From positions 9,560,945 to 9,624,944 of the forward strand of contig JARCOQ010000017.1 of NCBI GenBank assembly GCA_029207755.1: DNA of 64,000 bases. Reading direction: 5' to 3'. Of this stretch, positions 48,111 to 59,491 are shown piece after piece (within the stretch, counting starts at the first letter, position 1; each line of letters begins with the position of its first letter). Under the pieces are notes generated by a model. It worked only from the letters and a program-made list of their open reading frames with translations. It was not told the origin of the DNA and ran no database searches. Source of the DNA: Chamaea fasciata. Its lineage: Eukaryota > Chordata > Aves > Passeriformes > Sylviidae. The translations under genes and the position numbers were made by a program.

Positions 48111-50167
48111 ATGTTTGTACCGGAAAGGAAAAAAATAAAGTATTTCTTGCTGAGGTTTCCAAGATCAAAATGACTTGTGTGGCTTCCTGAAGTGGCAGAC
48201 AAGGAGATGACTTAGACACACACAGGAGTCATGGAAGGAGAAGGTAGATGCCAGACTGGAGGAAGGAGCCCAGCAGTGCTCCTGCTTTCGTTTTACTTTA
48301 TAACCACCCATGAAGAGAGAGCGGGGGATGCTCAGGCTGGAGAAGAGAGGGCCATGGGGACGCCTTGCTGTGACCGTGCAGGACTTGAAGGGTCCCACAG
48401 GAAAGATGGGGACAGAGTGTTCAACAGGGTCTGTGGTGGGAGGAGAAGGGGGGATGGCTTTCAACTGCAGGAGGTCGATTTGGGCTGTACCTAAGGAAAC
48501 CGGCATTTTACAGTAAGGGTGGTGAGGCACAGGCCCAGGCTGTGCACAGAGGCTGGGGATGCCCCACCCCTGGGAACGTGCAAGGCCAGGCTGGAGGAGG
48601 CTCTGAGCAACCTGGTCTGGGGGGAGTTTGCTCCGGTTGGAATAAGATGAACTTTAGGGGCCTTTCCGAGCAAAATCAGGACAGGATTAGACCATTCAAT
48701 GGTCCCTGTTGCCCAAAGTGGAGCGGTCCTGCAACTCCTGTAAGTCATAACGGAACAGTGCCCAAACGTTCCAACGCTTAACAATGTACCCACAATGCCA
48801 TGATGTGTCCTGCAGCCCAGAAGAACCACACCCTGCTCAAAGGGTGCACCTGACAGTGCACGTGGCAAAGCGGGAAAGCGCAACTTTGACGCTGCTGTCA
48901 GAAGCGGTATCTCTCTGGTGCCTGGATCTTGCCATCCATCCCTGCAGGATGCCCACTTTTGCCCCAATGAAGGTACAGTGCCATTCCATGGAGGTGGACA
49001 CCCCCAAGTGCCTGGGTGGGCTGGAGCTCTGTGGGGATGGTGTGGGACAGGGACCCCACCGTGAGGTTTTGCTCCCTATGCAGGCTGGCACAGACACTGA
49101 GGAAGCGATGGAGGTGGATGTGCAGGAGGAGATGGAGGAAGCGATGGAGGTGGATGTGCAGGAGGAGATGGAGGAAGCGATGGAGGTGGATGTGCAGGAG
49201 GAGATGGAGGAAGCGATGGAGGTGGATGTGCAGGAGGAGATGGAGGAAGCGATGGAGGTGGATGTGCAGGAGGAGATGGAGGAAGCGATGGAGGTGGATG
49301 TGCAGGAGGAGATGGAGGAAGCGATGGAGGTGGATGTGCAGGATTACATTGAAGACATGGATGTAGATGAGGAAAGTGAGGAGGAGAAGATGGTCTTGGG
49401 ATGAAGAGGGAGCCCAGCAGCAGCACAGGTAGGTGCTGGCCATGCCCTGCCCACAGGCAGAGTGGGTGCCCTGCTGCCAGGCTGGGGCTGGGCTGGGTGT
49501 CCCCACTCAGGGACACGGTGCCCGGGGGGGCCCTGGGTTCTGGTGGCACAAACACCACCCCCAGCCCGCCCTGGGCTGGCTTTGGGCCAGGCTTTGGGTC
49601 CCACTGCCTGGGGCCCAGCCCTCAGCCCCAGCCAGGCTCAGTGCTGGCAGCAGAGTCCCTCTCTGCCAGCGTGTCCCAGCCTGGGGGCACAGGGAATAGC
49701 CCTCTGTGCCTGCCTGGAGTGACCCTGTCACTTGCTTTTCTTCCAGGGCTGATGGAGATGCCGGGCTGGGATGCCACCCCTCTGGATACATGTTTTAGAG
49801 TTTGTTGTTACATTTTCATCTGTAAATATGTTTCAGAGTTTGTTGTTCTCTTCTGTATGGTTCATACATTGTTATATAGGTTTTTGTAATGTAAATACGT
49901 TTTAAAGACTGTTGTTGTAATAAAGATTCTTACATTGAAAATGCCTCATATAGTTTGTTTTTGTTGCTGCTCTTCTGTAAATAAGCAATCTTTATTTTTC
50001 ACACCCCAGCTCTACTTGCATTGGCTTTGGGTGCAGGGAGCATTTGCAGGGTTGTGGGTGCCTGGGGCTGGAGGTCCCTGGGGCTGTTGCCATGGTCATC
50101 CTTTAGTACAGAGGGTCCCAGTGACAGGTCACACTCTCCTTGCAGGTGCTTTGGACATGCATGGTAC
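48111..50167 (+). repeat. Macrosatellite unit 10 (7 minisatellite copies)
   Basis: 2057 bp. Minisatellite 49102-49341. Carries the private GTG (HVAKRE) change in the N-terminal part of the ORF and TTTTAGAG in the last exon. Confidence 0.97.
48784..49404 (+). CDS. Unit 10 acidic-repeat open frame, 206 aa
   Basis: Seven acidic repeats; one private Ala-to-Val change in the N-terminal part. Coding status unproven. Confidence 0.38.
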   Translation: MYPQCHDVSCSPEEPHPAQRVHLTVHVAKRESATLTLLSEAVSLWCLDLAIHPCRMPTFAPMKVQCHSMEVDTPKCLGGLELCGDGVGQGPHREVLLPMQAGTDTEEAMEVDVQEEMEEAMEVDVQEEMEEAMEVDVQEEMEEAMEVDVQEEMEEAMEVDVQEEMEEAMEVDVQEEMEEAMEVDVQDYIEDMDVDEESEEEKMVLG

Positions 50168-52224
50168 ATGTTTGTACCGGAAAGGAAAAAAATAAAGTAT
50201 TTCTTGCTGAGGTTTCCAAGATTAAAATGACTTGTGTGGCTTCCTGAAGTGGCAGACAAGGAGATGACTTAGACACACACAGGAGTCATGGAAGGAGAAG
50301 GTAGATGCCAGACTGGAGGAAGGAGCCCAGCAGTGCTCCTGCTTTCGTTTTACTTTATAACCACCCATGAAGAGAGAGCGGGGGATGCTCAGGCTGGAGA
50401 AGAGAGGGCCATGGGGACGCCTCGCTGTGACCGTGCAGGACTTGAAGGGTCCCACAGGAAAGATGGGGACAGAGTGTTCAACAGGGTCTGTGGTGGGAGG
50501 AGAAGGGGGGATGGCTTTCAACTGCAGGAGGTCGATTTGGGCTGTACCTAAGGAAACTGGCATTTTACAGTAAGGGTGGTGAGGCACAGGCCCAGGCTGT
50601 GCACAGAGGCTGGGGATGCCCCACCCCTGGGAACGTGCAAGGCCAGGCTGGAGGAGGCTCTGAGCAACCTGGTCTGGGGGGAGTTTGCTCCGGTTGGAAT
50701 AAGATGAACTCTAGGGGCCTTTCCGAGCAAAATCAGGACAGGATTAGACCATTCAATGGTCCCTGTTGCCCAAAGTGGAGCGGTCCTGCAACTCCTGTAA
50801 GTCATAACGGAACAGTGCCCAAACGTTCCAACGCTTAACAATGTACCCACAATGCCATGATGTGTCCTGCAGCCCAGAAGAACCACACCCTGCTCAAAGG
50901 GTGCACCTGACAGTGCACGCGGCAAAGCGGGAAAGCGCAACTTTGACGCTGCTGTCAGAAGCGGTATCTCTCTGGTGCCTGGATCTTGCCATCCATCCCT
51001 GCAGGATGCCCACTTTTGCCCCAATGAAGGTACAGTGCCATTCCATGGAGGTGGACACCCCCAAGTGCCTGGGTGGGCTGGAGCTCTGTGGGGATGGTGT
51101 GGGACAGGGACCCCACCGTGAGGTTTTGCTCCCTATGCAGGCTGGCACAGACACTGAGGAAGCGATGGAGGTGGATGTGCAGGAGGAGATGGAGGAAGCG
51201 ATGGAGGTGGATGTGCAGGAGGAGATGGAGGAAGCGATGGAGGTGGATGTGCAGGAGGAGATGGAGGAAGCGATGGAGGTGGATGTGCAGGAGGAGATGG
51301 AGGAAGCGATGGAGGTGGATGTGCAGGAGGAGATGGAGGAAGCGATGGAGGTGGATGTGCAGGAGGAGATGGAGGAAGCGATGGAGGTGGATGTGCAGGA
51401 TTACATTGAAGACATGGATGTAGATGAGGAAAGTGAGGAGGAGAAGATGGTCTTGGGATGAAGAGGGAGCCCAGCAGCAGCACAGGTAGGTGCTGGCCAT
51501 GCCCTGCCCACAGGCAGAGTGGGTGCCCTGCTGCCAGGCTGGGGCTGGGCTGGGTGTCCCCACTCAGGGACACGGTGCCCGGGGGGGCCCTGGGTTCTGG
51601 TGGCACAAACACCACCCCCAGCCCGCCCTGGGCTGACTTTGGGCCAGGCTTTGGGTCCCACTGCCTGGGGCCCAGCCCTCAGCCCCAGCCAGGCTCAGTG
51701 CTGGCAGCAGAGTCCCTCTCTGCCAGCGTGTCCCAGCCTGGGGGCACAGGGAATAGCCCTCTGTGCCTGCCTGGAGTGACCCTGTCACTTGCTTTTCTTC
51801 CAGGGCTGATGGAGATGCCGGGCTGGGATGCCACCCCTCTGGATACATGTTTTAGAGTTTGTTGTTACATTTTCATCTGTAAATATGTTTCAGAGTTTGT
51901 TGTTCTCTTCTGTATGGTTCATACATTGTTATATAGGTTTTTGTAATGTAAATACGTTTTAAAGACTGTTGTTGTAATAAAGATTCTTACATTGAAAATG
52001 CCTCATATAGTTTGTTTTTGTTGCTGCTCTTCTGTAAATAAGCAATCTTTATTTTTCACACCCCAGCTCTACTTGCATTGGCTTTGGGTGCAGGGAGCAT
52101 TTGCAGGGTTGTGGGTGCCTGGGGCTGGAGGTCCCTGGGGCTGTTGCCATGGTCATCCTTTAGTACAGAGGGTCCCAGTGACAGGTCACACTCTCCTTGC
52201 AGGTGCTTTGGACATGCATGGTAC
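50168..52224 (+). repeat. Macrosatellite unit 11 (7 minisatellite copies)
   Basis: 2057 bp. Minisatellite 51159-51398. Private variants AGATTAAAATG near the start, GAAACTGGC before the CR1 end, and GGGCTGACTT in the intron. Confidence 0.97.
50841..51461 (+). CDS. Unit 11 acidic-repeat open frame, 206 aa
   Basis: Seven acidic repeats, all EVDVQ. Coding status unproven. Confidence 0.38.
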   Translation: MYPQCHDVSCSPEEPHPAQRVHLTVHAAKRESATLTLLSEAVSLWCLDLAIHPCRMPTFAPMKVQCHSMEVDTPKCLGGLELCGDGVGQGPHREVLLPMQAGTDTEEAMEVDVQEEMEEAMEVDVQEEMEEAMEVDVQEEMEEAMEVDVQEEMEEAMEVDVQEEMEEAMEVDVQEEMEEAMEVDVQDYIEDMDVDEESEEEKMVLG

Positions 52225-54245
52225 ATGTTTGTACTGGAAAGGAAAAAAATAAAGTATTTCTTGCTGAGGTTTCCAAGATCAAAATGACTTGTGTGGCTTC
52301 CTGAAGTGGCAGACAAGGAGATGACTTAGACACACACAGGAGTCATGGAAGGAGAAGGTAGATGCCAGACTGGAGGAAGGAGCCCAGCAGTGCTCCTGCT
52401 TTCGTTTTACTTTATAACCACCCATGAAGAGAGAGCGGGGGATGCTCAGGCTGGAGAAGAGAGGGCCATGGGGACGCCTCGCTGTGACCGTGCAGGACTT
52501 GAAGGGTCCCACAGGAAAGATGGGGACAGAGTGTTCAACAGGGTCTGTGGTGGGAGGAGAAGGGGGGATGGCTTTCAACTGCAGGAGGTCGATTTGGGCT
52601 GTACCTAAGGAAACCGGCATTTTACAGTAAGGGTGGTGAGGCACAGGCCCAGGCTGTGCACAGAGGCTGGGGATGCCCCACCCCTGGGAACGTGCAAGGC
52701 CAGGCTGGAGGAGGCTCTGAGCAACCTGGTCTGGGGGGAGTTTGCTCCGGTTGGAATAAGATGAACTCTAGGGGCCTTTCCGAGCAAAATCAGGACAGGA
52801 TTAGACCATTCAATGGTCCCTGTTGCCCAAAGTGGAGCGGTCCTGCAACTCCTGTAAGTCATAACGGAACAGTGCCCAAACGTTCCAACGCTTAACAATG
52901 TACCCACAATGCCATGATGTGTCCTGCAGCCCAGAAGAACCACACCCTGCTCAAAGGGTGCACCTGACAGTGCACGCGGCAAAGCGGGAAAGCGCAACTT
53001 TGACGCTGCTGTCAGAAGCGGTATCTCTCTGGTGCCTGGATCTTGCCATCCATCCCTGCAGGATGCCCACTTTTGCCCCAATGAAGGTACAGTGCCATTC
53101 CATGGAGGTGGACACCCCCAAGTGCCTGGGTGGGCTGGAGCTCTGTGGGGATGGTGTGGGACAGGGACCCCACCGTGAGGTTTTGCTCCCTATGCAGGCT
53201 GGCACAGACACTGAGGAAGCGATGGAGGTGGATGTGCAGGAGGAGATGGAGGAAGCGATGGAGGTGGATGTGCAGGAGGAGATGGAGGAAGCGATGGAGG
53301 TGGATGTGCAGGAGGAGATGGAGGAAGCGATGGAGGTGGATGTGCAGGAGGAGATGGAGGAAGCGATGGAGGTGGATGTGCAGGAGGAGATGGAGGAAGC
53401 GATGGAGGTGGATGTGCAGGATTACATTGAAGACATGGATGTAGATGAGGAAAGTGAGGAGGAGAAGATGGTCTTGGGATGAAGAGGGAGCCCAGCAGCA
53501 GCACAGGTAGGTGCTGGCCATGCCCTGCCCACAGGCAGAGTGGGTGCCCTGCTGCCAGGCTGGGGCTGGGCTGGGTGTCCCCACTCAGGGACACGGTGCC
53601 CGGGGGGGCCCTGGGTTCTGGTGGCACAAACACCACCCCCAGCCCGCCCTGGGCTGGCTTTGGGCCAGGCTTTGGGTCCCACTGCCTGGGGCCCAGCCCT
53701 CAGCCCCAGCCAGGCTCAGTGCTGGCAGCAGAGTCCCTCTCTGCCAGCGTGTCCCAGCCTGGGGGCACAGGGAATAGCCCTCTGTGCCTGCCTGGAGTGA
53801 CCCTGTCACTTGCTTTTCTTCCAGGGCTGATGGAGATGCCGGGCTGGGATGCCACCCCTCTGGATACATGTTTTGGAGTTTGTTGTTACATTTTCATCTG
53901 TAAATATGTTTCAGAGTTTGTTGTTCTCTTCTGTATGGTTCATACATTGTTATATAGGTTTTTGTAATGTAAATACGTTTTAAAGACTGTTGTTGTAATA
54001 AAGATTCTTACATTGAAAATGCCTCATATAGTTTGTTTTTGTTGCTGCTCTTCTGTAAATAAGCAATCTTTATTTTTCACACCCCAGCTCTACTTGCATT
54101 GGCTTTGGGTGCAGGGAGCATTTGCAGGGTTGTGGGTGCCTGGGGCTGGAGGTCCCTGGGGCTGTTGCCATGGTCATCCTTTAGTACAGAGGGTCCCAGT
54201 GACAGGTCACACTCTCCTTGCAGGTGCTTTGGACATGCATGGTAC
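52225..54245 (+). repeat. Macrosatellite unit 12 (6 minisatellite copies)
   Basis: 2021 bp. Minisatellite 53216-53419. Begins TGTACTGG, unlike its neighbours 11 and 13. Confidence 0.97.
52898..53482 (+). CDS. Unit 12 acidic-repeat open frame, 194 aa
   Basis: Six acidic repeats, all EVDVQ. Coding status unproven. Confidence 0.38.
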   Translation: MYPQCHDVSCSPEEPHPAQRVHLTVHAAKRESATLTLLSEAVSLWCLDLAIHPCRMPTFAPMKVQCHSMEVDTPKCLGGLELCGDGVGQGPHREVLLPMQAGTDTEEAMEVDVQEEMEEAMEVDVQEEMEEAMEVDVQEEMEEAMEVDVQEEMEEAMEVDVQEEMEEAMEVDVQDYIEDMDVDEESEEEKMVLG

Positions 54246-56302
54246 ATGTTTGTACCGGAAAGGAAAAAAATAAAGTATTTCTTGCTGAGGTTTCCAAGAT
54301 CAAAATGACTTGTGTGGCTTCCTGAAGTGGCAGACAAGGAGATGACTTAGACACACACAGGAGTCATGGAAGGAGAAGGTAGATGCCAGACTGGAGGAAG
54401 GAGCCCAGCAGTGCTCCTGCTTTCGTTTTACTTTATAACCACCCATGAAGAGAGAGCGGGGGATGCTCAGGCTGGAGAAGAGAGGGCCATGGGGACGCCT
54501 CGCTGTGACCGTGCAGGACTTGAAGGGTCCCACAGGAAAGATGGGGACAGAGTGTTCAACAGGGTCTGTGGTGGGAGGAGAAGGGGGGATGGCTTTCAAC
54601 TGCAGGAGGTCGATTTGGGCTGTACCTAAGGAAACCGGCATTTTACAGTAAGGGTGGTGAGGCACAGGCCCAGGCTGTGCACAGAGGCTGGGGATGCCCC
54701 ACCCCTGGGAACGTGCAAGGCCAGGCTGGAGGAGGCTCTGAGCAACCTGGTCTGGGGGGAGTTTGCTCCGGTTGGAATAAGATGAACTCTAGGGGCCTTT
54801 CCGAGCAAAATCAGGACAGGATTAGACCATTCAATGGTCCCTGTTGCCCAAAGTGGAGCGGTCCTGCAACTCCTGTAAGTCATAACGGAACAGTGCCCAA
54901 ACGTTCCAACGCTTAACAATGTACCCACAATGCCATGATGTGTCCTGCAGCCCAGAAGAACCACACCCTGCTCAAAGGGTGCACCTGACAGTGCACGCGG
55001 CAAAGCGGGAAAGCGCAACTTTGACGCTGCTGTCAGAAGCGGTATCTCTCTGGTGCCTGGATCTTGCCATCCATCCCTGCAGGATGCCCACTTTTGCCCC
55101 AATGAAGGTACAGTGCCATTCCATGGAGGTGGACACCCCCAAGTGCCTGGGTGGGCTGGAGCTCTGTGGGGATGGTGTGGGACAGGGACCCCACCGTGAG
55201 GTTTTGCTCCCTATGCAGGCTGGCACAGACACTGAGGAAGCGATGGAGGTGGATGTGCAGGAGGAGATGGAGGAAGCGATGGAGGTGGATGTGCAGGAGG
55301 AGATGGAGGAAGCGATGGAGGTGGATGTGCAGGAGGAGATGGAGGAAGCGATGGAGGTGGATGTGCAGGAGGAGATGGAGGAAGCGATGGAGGTGGATGT
55401 GCAGGAGGAGATGGAGGAAGCGATGGAGGTGGATGTGCAGGAGGAGATGGAGGAAGCGATGGAGGTGGATGTGCAGGATTACATTGAAGACATGGATGTA
55501 GATGAGGAAAGTGAGGAGGAGAAGATGGTCTTGGGATGAAGAGGGAGCCCAGCAGCAGCACAGGTAGGTGCTGGCCATGCCCTGCCCACAGGCAGAGTGG
55601 GTGCCCTGCTGCCAGGCTGGGGCTGGGCTGGGTGTCCCCACTCAGGGACACGGTGCCCGGGGGGGCCCTGGGTTCTGGTGGCACAAACACCACCCCCAGC
55701 CCGCCCTGGGCTGGCTTTGGGCCAGGCTTTGGGTCCCACTGCCTGGGGCCCAGCCCTCAGCCCCAGCCAGGCTCAGTGCTGGCAGCAGAGTCCCTCTCTG
55801 CCAGCGTGTCCCAGCCTGGGGGCACAGGGAATAGCCCTCTGTGCCTGCCTGGAGTGACCCTGTCACTTGCTTTTCTTCCAGGGCTGATGGAGATGCCGGG
55901 CTGGGATGCCACCCCTCTGGATACATGTTTTAGAGTTTGTTGTTACATTTTCATCTGTAAATATGTTTCAGAGTTTGTTGTTCTCTTCTGTATGGTTCAT
56001 ACATTGTTATATAGGTTTTTGTAATGTAAATACGTTTTAAAGACTGTTGTTGTAATAAAGATTCTTACATTGAAAATGCCTCATATAGTTTGTTTTTGTT
56101 GCTGCTCTTCTGTAAATAAGCAATCTTTATTTTTCACACCCCAGCTCTACTTGCATTGGCTTTGGGTGCAGGGAGCATTTGCAGGGTTGTGGGTGCCTGG
56201 GGCTGGAGGTCCCTGGGGCTGTTGCCATGGTCATCCTTTAGTACAGAGGGTCCCAGTGACAGGTCACACTCTCCTTGCAGGTGCTTTGGACATGCATGGT
56301 AC
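54246..56302 (+). repeat. Macrosatellite unit 13 (7 minisatellite copies)
   Basis: 2057 bp, the last complete unit. Minisatellite 55237-55476. Confidence 0.97.
54919..55539 (+). CDS. Unit 13 acidic-repeat open frame, 206 aa
   Basis: Seven acidic repeats, all EVDVQ. Coding status unproven. Confidence 0.38.
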   Translation: MYPQCHDVSCSPEEPHPAQRVHLTVHAAKRESATLTLLSEAVSLWCLDLAIHPCRMPTFAPMKVQCHSMEVDTPKCLGGLELCGDGVGQGPHREVLLPMQAGTDTEEAMEVDVQEEMEEAMEVDVQEEMEEAMEVDVQEEMEEAMEVDVQEEMEEAMEVDVQEEMEEAMEVDVQEEMEEAMEVDVQDYIEDMDVDEESEEEKMVLG

Positions 56303-56677
56303 ATGTTTGTACCGGAAAGGAAAAAAATAAAGTATTTCTTGCTGAGGTTTCCAAGATCAAAATGACTTGTGTGGCTTCCTGAAGTGGCAGACAAGGAGAT
56401 GACTTAGACACACACAGGAGTCATGGAAGGAGAAGGTAGATGCCAGACTGGAGGAAGGAGCCCAGCAGTGCTCCTGCTTTCGTTTTACTTTATAACCACC
56501 CATGAAGAGAGAGCGGGGGATGCTCAGGCTGGAGAAGAGAGGGCCATGGGGACGCCTCGCTGTGACCGTGCAGGACTTGAAGGGTCCCACAGGAAAGATG
56601 GGGACAGTCATCCTTTTGTACAGAGGGTCCCAGTGACAGGTCACACTCTCCTTGCAGGTGCTTTGGACGTGCATGGT
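56303..56677 (+). repeat. Truncated unit 14 with internal deletion
   Basis: 56303-56607 matches the first 305 bp of a unit, up to GGGGACAG inside the CR1 fragment. The sequence then jumps to the unit-closing segment (TCATCCTT, then GAGGGTCCCAGTGACAGGTC) at 56608-56677. About 1.6-1.7 kb, including ORF, minisatellite and intron, is missing. The closing segment ends GACGTGCATGGTAAACG and runs into unique sequence, marking the right edge of the array. Confidence 0.9.
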
Positions 56678-57155
56678 AAACGTAGAGGCAAATCCCAGCA
56701 GCCCATGGGATCCCATGAGGGACCAGGGCTGAGCCTGCATGGTCCAGTAGAGTCTCATCCAGGGCTCTTCCCTTGGTGTCCCTGGTGCTGCTGATGCTGT
56801 GCTGGGGTGCAGGTAACCCCTGCTGCCAGGCACCCGAAGGGGCTGGAGCCAGCCCAGAGTGATCCTCAGCACAGGGGCCTCTGATTTTTGCAAGGCCTCC
56901 TGTCCATTCAGCCCCATGGACATACAGAATAAGCCTGGATTTATTTTCTGTTTTTAATTAATTTTGCTACCTTAGCTAAATGCAGTAATTTAAAAAAAAT
57001 AGGAAAAGAAAGCCATTTTCGAGAAGTTGGTCCCATTGCCCCCAGGACCTACTTGGTAGCTGAATAAGGCCAATCACACTTTAGAAATAACTTGGAGCCT
57101 GGTTCCCATATCTAGGCACAGGGTTAGAGCAGACAAGAGGCAGCCTGGATTAAGA
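56678..57155. other. Spacer between macrosatellite and LPIN3
   Basis: Unique sequence with an AT-rich patch at about 56935-57000. No coding or repeat signal recognised. Confidence 0.6.
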
Positions 57156-57160
57156 CACTA

Positions 57161-57166
57161 TTTATT
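57161..57166 (-). terminator. LPIN3: Candidate LPIN3 poly(A) signal
   Basis: TTTATT on the + strand, AATAAA on the - strand, about 450 nt beyond the LPIN3 stop. The interval 57167-57611 would be 3' UTR and holds no other recognised feature. Confidence 0.5.
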
Positions 57167-57611
57167 ATTGCTTTTAGTTCAGAACACTCAAAACTCCAGT
57201 ATCCTCCATCAACCTCTACAAGTTGGTGGGCAGTTTCAGCTACCAAACTGCAGGTAGCTGGACTGTCTGGAACACTGGTCATACCAGAGGTAGTAATAAC
57301 TATGTCAGAAGCTCATCAAGAAATACAACAGGGAACAACCACCGCCTTTAAAGAGCCAGGCTTTAGAGGAGCTACAAACACCAGAAGAGACACAGCTTTC
57401 AGGAATTTGTGTTTAGCAACTGCCTTTTTTGTAATCGGAGCTCTCTCTTCCACCCCTCGGCTTCCTGCTACGGGGTGTCATATTACAACTACAAAATGCC
57501 CAAGCAGCCAACAGGAATGATGAGGTGCACCCGGATCATTTAGTCCTGCCAAAGAACATGCAGGAGAGCTGTGGCTCAGGTCTCCACTGGGATGGGGCTA
57601 GGGTAAGCAAT

Positions 57612-57714
57612 TCAAGTCAACATCAGGCTGTAGTCTGGGAAGGCCAGAGCAGTGCTCTTCCTCTGTCCCACAGGAGGGAAGAAGATCTCCACCAGCTCCA
57701 ACAGCTGTTCGTAT
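57612..57714 (-). CDS. LPIN3: LPIN3 last coding exon
   Basis: After cttaccccacag the exon encodes [16 protein letters not shown] and ends [12 protein letters not shown] at 57612-57614. Lipins normally continue with a short aromatic segment containing Trp-Arg-x-Pro-Leu, which is absent here. Confidence 0.8.
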
Positions 57715-57824
57715 CTGTGGGGTAAGAAAGAAGTTACATGGGGCTCATTGGGTGTTTGTTTGATGCTTCTCTGCATCAAAGCCGGGTCATCCCAAGGATG
57801 CTGAGGAGTAAACACTTTGCTTAC

Positions 57825-57928
57825 GCTGACTTTTGATCCTTTGTGAGCTCCTGGATCAGCTCTCCCTTGGGGTTTACCGTGAATATGTGGCTCTCTGGCA
57901 GCCCTACTTGCTTGTAAGCATAGACATC
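57825..57928 (-). CDS. LPIN3: LPIN3 exon: [14 protein letters not shown]
   Basis: Encodes [20 protein letters not shown] and [13 protein letters not shown], very close to the lipin C-lipin domain. Acceptor ttgggcag, donor gtaagc; enters in phase 0, leaves in phase 2. Confidence 0.92.
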
Positions 57929-58019
57929 CTGCCCAAGGAAGGCCAGCACGGGATGAGAGCTGCAGGAAGGCAGCACCACCCAGCCTGAGCCCTCCATGCA
58001 CACCTGGAGACCCACTCAC

Positions 58020-58131
58020 ATTGGGCCTGTTCCCAAAGCCTGCGTAGAAGGGACTCTTTGTAGCAAACAGTTTTCGGATGTCTGTCAAGCAGGTGACCTT
58101 GAACACCTCTGGCTTCTTCTCAAACACCTCC
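58020..58131 (-). CDS. LPIN3: LPIN3 exon: [12 protein letters not shown] to FGNRPN
   Basis: Encodes [20 protein letters not shown] and [12 protein letters not shown]. Acceptor gtgctgcag, donor gtgagt, exit phase 0. Confidence 0.93.
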
Positions 58132-58406
58132 CTGCAGCACAGGAGACACGGTCACAGTGGCATCAGCTGGCCGGGACTGTGGGCACCAAACCTGTCTGGG
58201 GCTGAGGGAAGTGATTTGCGCTTCAGTGTATCAGAAGCTTCACTGTGAAGCTCCAGCAAGGTCAGGCAGCTCCCTTGCTACCTCCCATGAAAGGCATTGT
58301 GCACCAAGGAGAGCAGAGCAGTTTAAGGCCAGGACGTCCCTCAGGGTCAAGCTGGGGAAGGGGGTGCTGTGCCCAGGGATACAGGAAGTGCAGGAAAAGA
58401 CGGTAC

Positions 58407-58559
58407 CTGTGGAAGGCAGACAAGAGGCTGCTGGGGGAAAGCAGCATGGGGCCCATGGGGAGGCCACAGCCTTGCTCACTGACCCATTTGAGGTACCCTT
58501 TGGTGAAGTCAGCCATGCCAATAGCCCTGGCCGAGCAGTAGAGGAACTTGTAGCCATTC
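58407..58559 (-). CDS. LPIN3: LPIN3 exon: [18 protein letters not shown]
   Basis: Encodes [20 protein letters not shown] and [14 protein letters not shown], core of the HAD-like phosphatase domain. Acceptor ttctctctag, donor gtaccg. Confidence 0.94.
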
Positions 58560-59491
58560 CTAGAGAGAACACAGGGAGCTCCTCTGAGCTGTGGCCTAGG
58601 CAAGGCATTCTCTTGCTCCGAGGAGGAAGAGGTAGCCAAGTACATAGCCTAAGACCAAATCTTATTCCAGTAGACCAGGGGGTTCCACAAAGAGCATGAA
58701 TCCCTTATCTGGAAACCCAGACTAAGCCAAATCCCCGCCTGCTTCACACTGGGAGTCCCTGCACCACCCTCCATGCTCCTCCCAGCAGCCACACACCCAC
58801 CCACCCATCCCAGCTGCACAGCACCCATTGCAGCTCAGCACCCTCACACAGCACTGCCACCCCACAGCACTGCCTGTCAATCGTGGAGGGCTCTACCCAA
58901 GCCTTGCTGACACCCCGGCCGGGGACAGCTCAGCACAGGTGGTTCCGGGTGGCCAGAGGCAGCCGAGGTGCCGGTCGGTCGAGTCCCTGCAATTCCCGGG
59001 AATTCATGCTCTCCGGGGCCTGAATGAGCCATCCTCGGGCCCGCAGTGCCTCTCAGTGGCCACAGGAGCCAGGTTCCAAGCTAGAGGCTCCACAGGGACT
59101 CTGCTGGTGTCACCCCTTCCAGGCAAGGCCCCTGGGCTGGGAAGGATCGATGGGTGCCCTGAGAGGTACCAGCACTGCAGTGCTGGGGACACCCGTGCCA
59201 CCACTCTCAGGTGTGACCTTAGGTGGTCTTGTCTCCTCTGCTGCCCAGCTAGATCTCCCCAGCAAAGCCTCCACTGACACACACTCCTTCCAGGGAAGGT
59301 AATGCCAGCATCTGCTCCCAGGGGACCCTCTGCTTTCACCCCTCAGCATCATGTAGGCAGTGCAGCCAGCATCAGCCACCACTGAGAGCAGATAGTGCAG
59401 CACTCTGGGCCTGCATCAGTGAGCAAGAAGCCCTGACTCTGACTCCATCAGCTTCCCACTTCCCCTTGGCCTCAGCTGGTGCAATACCTAC

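Larger units (their letters stand above)
29922..56302 (+). repeat. Macrosatellite: 13 tandem ~2-kb units
   Basis: Thirteen head-to-tail units begin at 29922, 31907, 33856, 35913, 37970, 40027, 42084, 44033, 46090, 48111, 50168, 52225 and 54246. Lengths are 1985, 1949, 2057, 2057, 2057, 2057, 1949, 2057, 2021, 2057, 2057, 2021 and 2057 bp, that is 1949 plus 0, 36, 72 or 108. Every difference is explained by the number of 36-bp minisatellite repeats inside the unit. Outside the minisatellite, units differ only by scattered single-base variants. Order within a unit: poly(A)-bearing entry segment, CR1 fragment, open frame with the minisatellite, short intron, terminal exon with AATAAA, then a unit-closing segment. 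The + strand designation follows that transcription-like order. Confidence 0.98.

Noticed and set aside
29922..56302. Array as a simple assembly duplication artefact
   Set aside because: Units carry distinct single-base variants and different minisatellite lengths in a structured pattern, which copy-paste errors would not give. Exact copy number still needs long reads.
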